A stretch of DNA of 64,000 nucleotides from Prostheceraeus crozeri (Eukaryota > Platyhelminthes > Polycladida > Euryleptidae): positions 176,827 through 240,826 of the forward strand of contig CAJQUW010005288.1 in assembly GCA_907163375.1 (NCBI GenBank), written 5' to 3'. A model generated the notes under the pieces. It had not been told where the DNA came from and searched no databases. It saw only the letters and a list, made by a program, of their open reading frames with translations. The position numbers and the translations under genes are program-made. This document shows, one piece after another, positions 58,140 through 64,000 of the stretch; the first letter of the stretch is position 1; the number at the start of each line of letters is the position of its first letter.

Positions 58140-59181
58140 ACTGACATTCTCTTCACCTTCAATGATGAACTTTACGTACAAAAAGAGGGCTGATCTATGG
58201 ACTCGAGCCTCGCCCCCACCATGGCAGAATTTGCAATGAATTTGATAGAGTCGAAATTCAGTGAATTTGAAATTACATCTCCCGTTTTTTATAAGCGCTG
58301 TGGATGATGTATTCGCCATTTTTCAGAATGAGCAAGAGATCAATGAATTTTTTAATTTCCTGAATTCTGTGAATTACAACATAGAATTCACTAAAGAAGT
58401 TGAAACTGAGAACTGTCTGGTTTTTCTCGATACAAGAGTAACCAGACTGGATAATTCATTTGATATCTCTTGGTCTTTGAAGAACACCAACACTGGCCTG
58501 TACACTCCTTGGTCCGCCTACGCGCCTATGAAATATCGCACTGCCGCTATGAGAGCCCTATTTTACAGAGCTCGTAGAATTTGTTCTACTGATGAGAATT
58601 ACCAAACTGCCGTCATCAGCATCAAGAACATTTTTATCAAAAACGGTTTTCCAGAGCACATGATTAAACGAGTTAAATCTCATGCAGATTCGATACCTGT
58701 GCAGAGACTAGCAAATGATGATGAAAACAAAATTGTAAATTGGAGTTTTCCTTATATCGCCAACAAGTAAAAAGAGATTAAAAACCGAATAAAAGACATC
58801 AACAAAGTTTTGCCAGCTGATGCTCATATCCGACCTATTTTTAAAACCCTTAAAACTTCTCAATTTTTCAGTAATAAGGATAGAGTACCTCAACATTTGA
58901 AATCAAATATTGTATACAAATACAACTGTGAGCATTGTGACAAATGCTACGTTGGTAGTTCTATCCGCCATTTTCAAACTCGTATAAACGAGCATTTAAA
59001 AGGATATCCTACACCTACAGAAATAAGCCTCCATGACCATCCTCCGATCAAAGATTTTTTCAAAGTTGTCGCCGTAACAGATCACCCAAGAATCTATGAA
59101 ACTATTGTTATCAAAATGATCGATTCAGATAAATTATTGAATGAAAGAATGAGTTCCAATCCTTTGCTTCTTGATTTGTAA
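58140..59181 (+). pseudogene. Penelope-like RT C-terminal half and GIY-YIG endonuclease
   Basis: It continues the RT after the hAT insertion. First comes FTFNDELYVQKEG with a TGA in place of the next residue, then LAPTMAEFAMNLIESKF. The catalytic YxDD site reads VDDVFAIF after a one-base frameshift at about 58306. Then comes FLDTRVTRLDNSFDISW, the YTPWSAYAPMKYR block, the TAA at 58766-58768 shared with copy A, and the GIY-YIG endonuclease (YNCEHCDKCYVGSSIRHF) ending LLLDL at 59181. It is non-functional. Confidence 0.9.
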
Positions 59182-59547
59182 GCTACTGTCTGCGTCTTGC
59201 GAGTGACGAAATTACTTTGAATCAGTGATGTATTTCTTGCTCTATTGACTTCGCGCTTTTACAGATGACTTGATTTTAGATCTTTTACCAGTTGATATCT
59301 ATTGAATTGATTTGCGTGTTTTAACGATATTGATTTTATTATTGCTTTTACTTTTTGATCATTGTATTTAAGTGATTCCATCCCCGCCCTCTTGTTACAC
59401 CTGAGGAAGTCTTTGAAAAAGATGAAACATGTTGTGTGAAGAATTGTTTTCTTGTCGATATATTGGGCACTAACAAACAATATATGAATTTACACGCCCA
59501 CCAATCACGGAATCAAGTAAAATGGTCCAAGTGATAAGTAAGAGCAA

Positions 59548-60072
59548 TCCACGAGCCAGAGGATCTACTGGTCAATCTCAAATCAACGCAAAAGATGGAC
59601 GACATTTGAAAGAGGTCCAGAGATCAACGCCACAGAGACAATTGGTTCCTTGGCATTCAATAAAGTCAAGACAGCACTCCCGAGTGGCCCGTGCCGGAAG
59701 GCCGAGCAGCTGAACAAATTGGGAAAGAAGCACCTTCGGCTAGAGCTGCGAGTTCAATTTCTTTGCAAATGTGAAGCCGCAAAAGTGATCCCCAGTTCCT
59801 GCTTTTCTCCATTCCTCAGCACTTGAAAAACTGTAAGTTCCTCATTCGTAAGGCGCAGACAAAAGCTCTTAAAAAGGCGATTATTGAAGCGAAAAAGAAA
59901 TTTAGATCAGCTGATAGTTCTTTGCACAGTTTTCTGAACAACTGCAGTAATGACGAGAGGGCCCTTCTTCCTCCGATGAGGAAGTCTGATGAGGAAGTCT
60001 TTGAAAAAGATGAAACATGTTGTGTGAAGAATTGTTTTCTTTTCGATATATTGGGCACTAACAAACAATATA
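59548..60072 (+). mobile_element. Penelope-like family 1, copy C: 5' fragment fused to a 3' terminus
   Basis: 59548-59980 repeats 50470-50880 (CACGAGCCAGAGGATCTACT onward, including the KNCKFLIRKAQTK coding start). It then switches at about 59981 to the 3' UTR end (GAGGAAGTCTTTGAAAAAG, GATGAAACATGTTGTG), with GATGAGGAAGTC duplicated at the junction, and ends in TA repeats. The internal deletion removes nearly all coding sequence. Confidence 0.8.
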
Positions 60073-60305
60073 TATATATATTGAAATTCAAAACAAGATT
60101 GTTAGGAGCGCACAACATGTTTCAGCAAATCATTTGCCATCCTCAGGGGAAATCAAGCAAACAAAGTTAAAACAATCTTTAAATACAAAATTACAAGTCA
60201 TTAGGTCACCGAGATAAAATCACTGAAGTCACAAAATGAAGTCAATTCTGAAGGTCACTTGCATTGGAAGTAGCTACGCAATAAAATACACAATAGAGCC
60301 ATGAA

Positions 60306-60830
60306 TTACAAATCTAACAGCGTATTAATGGAGCTTGCCCTTTCATTCATGAGAGTGCTAAAGTCAGACTTCTTTATTATAATTGATTCCAGAAATCTAG
60401 GGTATTCAGTACAGGCGATGATATCGAAATTTTCTTTCTTTGGTGGATGTACATGCATGCTTATTTCGGTTGGTGTTGGATACGCTTTCAAATGTTCGTT
60501 GATTCTGGTAGCAAAATGGCGGATAGAGCTGCCCACGTAACACTTTTCACAGTGATCACATGTGTATTTGTACACAACATGAGACTTTAATTCGGGCACA
60601 ACTTTATCCTTATTAGAGAAAAAATTGCTAGTTTTCAAGGTTTTAAAAACGGGGCGAACTTTCATGTCAGGCGGTAAAAACTTATTGATGTCTTTGACAC
60701 GAGAAAGAAGATTTTGTTCACTCTCCGAAATGTAGGGGAAGCTCCATGTTATAAATTTAAAGTCGTCATGAGCGTTTGGTCGAGCAAAGTTGGCTTTGTG
60801 TCTTGCCTCAACTTTTTCTCGCATGCGCAA
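60306..60830 (-). pseudogene. GIY-YIG endonuclease part of Penelope-like family 2, truncated
   Basis: A 174-aa frame. FKFITWSFPYISESEQNLLS corresponds to the RT-endonuclease linker. VYKYTCDHCEKCYVGSSIRH and FATRINEHLKAYPTPTEIS form the endonuclease core, and it ends SSINTLLDL. It shares the architecture of family 1 with many substitutions. At the position of the family 1 TAA it has a sense codon. Confidence 0.85.
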
Positions 60831-60872
60831 AATAGTTTTTTCAGAAAATCCGTTTTTTTGAAAAAGAGAATC

Positions 60873-61078
60873 AAATCAGAATCAACGAACATTTGAAAGC
60901 GTATCCAACACCAACCGAAATAAGCATGCATGTACATCCACCAAAGAAAGAAAATTTCGATATCATTGCCTGTACTGAATACCCTAGATTTCTGGAATCA
61001 ATTATAATAAAGAAGTCTGACTTTAGCACTCTCATGAATGAAAGGGCAAGCTCCATTAATACGCTGTTAGATTTGTAA
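60873..61078 (+). pseudogene. Inverted duplicate of the family 2 endonuclease C-terminus
   Basis: INEHLKAYPTPTEISMHVHP through SSINTLLDL repeats the end of the minus-strand frame exactly at the protein level. It is head-to-head with that frame, with a 5' breakpoint inside the endonuclease core. Confidence 0.88.
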
Positions 61079-61237
61079 TTCATGGCTCTATTGTGTATTT
61101 TATTGCGTAGCTACTTCCAATGCAAGTGACCTTCAGAATTGACTTCATTTTGTGACTTCAGTGATTTTATCTCGGTGACCTAATGACTTGTAATTTTGTA
61201 TTTAAAGATTGTTTTAACTTTGTTTGCTTGATTTCCC

Positions 61238-61266
61238 CTGAGGATGGCAAATGATTTGCTGAAACA
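61238..61266 (+). other. Hammerhead-like core in the Penelope family 2 3' UTR
   Basis: CTGAGGA (61238-61244), one base, stem GGCAAA/TTTGCT (61246-61251 and 61255-61260) with a 3-nt loop, then GAAAC. The stem differs in sequence from family 1 but pairs at every position, including the same G-U closing pair. An inverted copy lies near 60122-60150. Confidence 0.4.
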
Positions 61267-61318
61267 TGTTGTGCGCTCCTAACAATCTTGTTTTGAATTT
61301 CAATAGTTTTGGGCTATT

Positions 61319-61352
61319 TCCGGAATATATATATATATATGTATATATATAC
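61319..61352. repeat. (TA)n microsatellite
   Basis: A TA run next to the end of Penelope-like family 2 and immediately left of the putative piggyBac terminus. Confidence 0.8.
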
Positions 61353-62068
61353 TTAAAACCCTTTCAAGGCTGTTGTATCATATATGATACATCGAAAATA
61401 CTCGTCATTTTCTTGGAAATTCTGCGAGTAAGTATTGAATGAACACTTGCTTCGTCGTCTTTGAAGCTTCATCAAATGTCTAGAAGAGCGAGTTTTGTTT
61501 AAATGACTCTCAATTTGAATATAATTGCATTTGATCAGGTGGACTTTGCACGCTCTGAGGTAAGTAACTTTGATGCTTCTCTCTCACTATTATATAGCAA
61601 TAAATCAGTAGAAGAAAATTCTAGCGCATTATAGACGTACCCAAATATCCCAACAACTAATCTATTTTGATTGAAAATCATTGTATCACACCGAAAAGCA
61701 GCATTTCAGATTTGTATCATATATGATGATACTGATGGTATCTTGAGATTTTCATGAGCTTGTTTCATATGTGTTACTTTAGACCGCTACAAAATGAATC
61801 GATTTGATCCACAAAAGACGAAATTCAACTAAGTTAGCTAGTCAATTAGATCATACACGTAGTGGTAGTTCTTCAGTTATCAGGAATCCATCTACAAATA
61901 CAATAGGCTGCATGTACAATGTAGCTTTCTATAATTCATGTCATAATTTAGTTGTAGGTGTACCTAACATGGAACAAGTCTGACATTGAGATAATGCATC
62001 GTAAATGAAAATATAATTTATGCACATGGGACCTACAGAAAGTCAACAAGCATCAACATGCTAAAAAA

Positions 62069-62143
62069 TATTCCCACGCGGGTTCGAACCGCCCACCATC
62101 AGCTAGGCGGCCACCTATCTAAGCCACTCGGCTACACGGGTGA
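62069..62143 (-). other. tRNA-like sequence with Pol III boxes
   Basis: The reverse strand carries A box TAGCCGAGTGG and B box GGTTCGAACCC. T stem GCGG/CCGC pairs, and an acceptor-like CCCGTGT/GCGTGGG pairs with G-U pairs. The D arm and anticodon arm do not fold properly, and position 33 is not T. It is probably a tRNA-derived relic rather than an active tRNA gene. Confidence 0.35.
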
Positions 62144-62312
62144 TATGAGAAGTTTGTAGCAATGCAATGCTTTTATCATGAGTATGATAGTTATCCTCGC
62201 TGTTTGTAGCGTCCGTTGACCTCTCGAGAAAGCTGTCTCACTCAGTATCAGCTCCGACAGAAACATCGCCACAGTAAACAATGCATCATCTGTATTGGGT
62301 TTTTGTTGCAGG

Positions 62313-64000
62313 ATGGATGGTGACATCATTTACAAATTGAATCGTTATGGACGCCGAGTCTGCACGTTCGCTCTTCTGCCCGATGCTGATGTCTCCGACT
62401 GCGATGAAGATGACACAGATGGGACTGAATCTAGCGATTCAGGAGAAAGTAATGATTCTGACATCAGTGACTCCGATGAAGTTTTGATTGACGAAGAACA
62501 GCAGCCACAGACATCTTCGACTTCTGCAAGTCAGAGTAGTGGATCAACATTGTCTTTCTGTCATTTGCGAAAGCCAATGAAAGAACTATCATTGGTTCCT
62601 AAATCTAAAGATGACATTGTTGATTTGAAGGATCCTTTAGAATACTTTTCAAAATACTGGAGTGAATCTCTCACGCAACATGTCGTGAATATGACTAACC
62701 TATATTCTGTTCAAAACGGTTCATCCTTTAGAATTGATGCAGATGACCTGGAGATGTATCTTGGTATCTTGATCCGAATGGGGGTTGCTCCCTTGCCACG
62801 GTACGATATGTATTGGTCAAATTATTTCAGACTGCCTGCAATCGCCGATCACATGGCGAGAGACAAGTTCAAAAATATCAGCCGATTCATACACTTCGCT
62901 GATAATGACGAAATCATTCGTGATCGTGATGATCCTGAATACGATCGTCTTTTCAAGGTGCGCCCACTTCTTCATTTCATTCGTTGAAACTGCTTGAAAA
63001 TGTTCCAGGAGCAAAGACATTCAATAGACGAACAGATTGTCCCTTTCAAAGGGAAGACACGTCTTCGTCAATATGTGCCGAACAAGCCTCATAAGTGGGG
63101 TTTCAAGATTATCTCCAGGAACGGAACTGACGGATTCACCCACGATTTCTTCGTTTACGACGGAAAGTCACAAGAAGTGGCAGATTCCTGTGGATTCGTT
63201 TCAGGAGACATGGTTTTGAAACTTTGTGAAACTCTGCCTTCTCAGAAGAACCACATCGTTTATTTCGACAATTATTTCAACTTCTTGGAATTGTAGGTAA
63301 AATTGAAGGCGCTCGGCATATACTCGATCGGAACGATACGACCAAACCGATTGAGAGGATGTCAGGTTCCCTCGCAATCTGAGTTGGCAAAGGCTGGTAG
63401 AGGCTCTTTCGATTGTTGGACGGAAAGAGAGCACGACATAGCTGTAGTGCGATGGATGGATAGCCGGTGCGTGCAGCTGACATCCACTTATGTCGCAGTT
63501 GATCCAATCACCACTGTTCAGAGGTTTGACAGAAAGCAAAAGAAGAAAGTTGCCGTACAATGTCCTGCCATTGTTCGACATTACAACGCCCACATGGGTG
63601 GTGTCGACAAGTTTGACATGCTTATGGCATTGTATCAAGTGGGACACAAAAGCAAGAAATGGTACAGACCAATCTTCTTATGGTGCCTCCATCTCAGCGT
63701 GGTGAACGGATGGATCCATTACAAGAGAGAATGTGATGTTTTGCAAGAGCGATCTCAACTGGATCTCCTTTCTTTCACCACGCGAGTGTCGCAAGCATTG
63801 ATCCTGAAGGACAAATCCATTCTTCAAACTCGAAAGAGAGGCAGGCCAAGAGCTGAAAGTGGTGATCAGTGTTTCACCAGTGATATAGAAGACCCGCGGC
63901 CTTCAAAGTCTGCAAGACAAAGCACTCCTCAGCTCAGCATATTGCGTGATGGCTACGGTCATTATCCCGAAATGCTGACGGCCGACAAGCGAATGAGGTG
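62313..64000 (+). pseudogene. piggyBac-like transposase, two in-frame stops, runs off the window
   Basis: Start ATG at 62313, then an acidic Ser/Asp-rich N-terminus, usual for the family. The DDE_Tnp_1_7 domain follows: DPLEYFSKYWSESLTQHVV, DLEMYLGILIRMGVAPLPRY, then SIDEQIVPFKGKTRLRQYVP (first catalytic Asp), then IVYFDNYF (second Asp, near 63258), then HYNAHMGGVDKFDMLMALY (third Asp, near 63600), then WCLHLSVVNGWIHY. One frame stays open throughout except for a TGA at 62985 and a TAG at 63294, each consistent with single substitutions. The C-terminal Cys-rich domain is not reached before the window ends. Confidence 0.88.

Larger units (their letters stand above)
50185..59547 (+). mobile_element. 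Penelope-like element family 1, copy B (near full length), interrupted by a 6.26-kb hAT
   Basis: A 5' region (from about 50185 or earlier), an RT first half (50707-51883), a hAT insertion (51884-58139), then RT second half and GIY-YIG endonuclease (58140-59181) and a 3' UTR ending near 59547. The 3' part is almost identical to copy A. The 5' part from about 50470 to 50880 is repeated at 59548-59980, directly after the 3' end, giving the tandem layout usual for Penelope-like elements. Confidence 0.85.
60073..61315. mobile_element. Penelope-like family 2, inverted (-/+) arrangement
   Basis: 60073-60880 is a minus-strand 3' part (endonuclease plus 3' UTR). At about 60873 it joins a plus-strand 3' part running to about 61312. 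The outer ends are inverted copies (TGAAATTCAAAACAAGATTG on the left, its complement on the right) flanked by TA repeats. This is the same geometry as family 1 copy A, in a clearly different sequence family. Confidence 0.85.
61357..64000 (+). mobile_element. piggyBac-like element (left end and most of transposase; right end outside window)
   Basis: TTAA at 61353-61356 is followed by AACCCTTTCAAGGCTG, similar to the CCCTTT starts common in piggyBac-like elements. The palindrome GTATCATATATGATAC follows, and a similar TGTATCATATATGAT recurs at about 61714. The transposase gene starts at 62313 and runs to the window edge. The left boundary is a best guess; the right end cannot be seen. Confidence 0.5.

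Noticed and set aside
62069-62143. Active tRNA gene
   Set aside because: A and B boxes are present but the D and anticodon arms do not fold correctly, so only a tRNA-like relic is reported.

Overview
The window looks like genomic DNA of a metazoan, most likely a marine invertebrate. The species is not identifiable from sequence alone. The grounds are that no intact cellular gene is recognisable, the DNA is packed with nested eukaryotic transposons (Polinton/Maverick, hAT, pogo/Tc1-mariner-like, piggyBac, tyrosine-recombinase element, Penelope-like and LINE retroelements, tRNA-derived SINEs), and the octamer TAGGCCTA recurs, which is familiar from several marine invertebrate genomes.

Region 1 (1 to about 11.6 kb) is very AT-rich and holds one part of an integrated Polinton/Maverick (adintovirus-like) element. 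From left to right it has a coiled-coil fibre-like gene (-), an unassigned 446-aa gene (+), a broken protein-primed type B DNA polymerase (+), an FtsK/HerA-type packaging ATPase (-), a probable penton-like minor capsid gene (-), a conserved-looking unassigned structural gene (-), a small membrane-protein gene (-), and a terminal tandem-repeat block. Integrase, protease and major capsid genes are not seen and may lie left of the window. The polymerase is a pseudogene with several frameshifts, in-frame stops and a 624-bp TA-flanked transposon inserted in it. Several smaller virion-type ORFs remain open. Most genes start in a common T-rich/A-rich context ending in AAAAATG.

Region 2 (11.6 to 46.4 kb) is gene-poor DNA of ordinary composition. 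It contains a SINE family (four copies, one split by a 2.3-kb DNA transposon with about 50-bp inverted repeats), a decayed tyrosine-recombinase element with a large palindrome, nested pogo-like elements, a LINE reverse transcriptase remnant, a TIR element carrying an older hAT-like insertion, and an inverted Penelope-like fragment.

Region 3 (46.4 to 61.3 kb) begins with a structurally complete hAT element: a 742-aa uninterrupted transposase, matching TIRs and a perfect 8-bp target-site duplication. A deep nest follows. A Penelope-like retroelement (reverse transcriptase plus GIY-YIG endonuclease) is interrupted by a 6.26-kb hAT (perfect 8-bp TSD). That hAT in turn carries a 1.1-kb non-autonomous hAT (perfect 8-bp TSD) and a 1.14-kb pogo-like element (TA TSD). 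A truncated tandem Penelope copy and a second Penelope family in inverted arrangement follow.

Region 4 (61.35 kb to the end) is a piggyBac-like element whose transposase frame runs off the window and is broken only by two in-frame stops.

All family assignments come from reading motifs by eye. No database search was possible.
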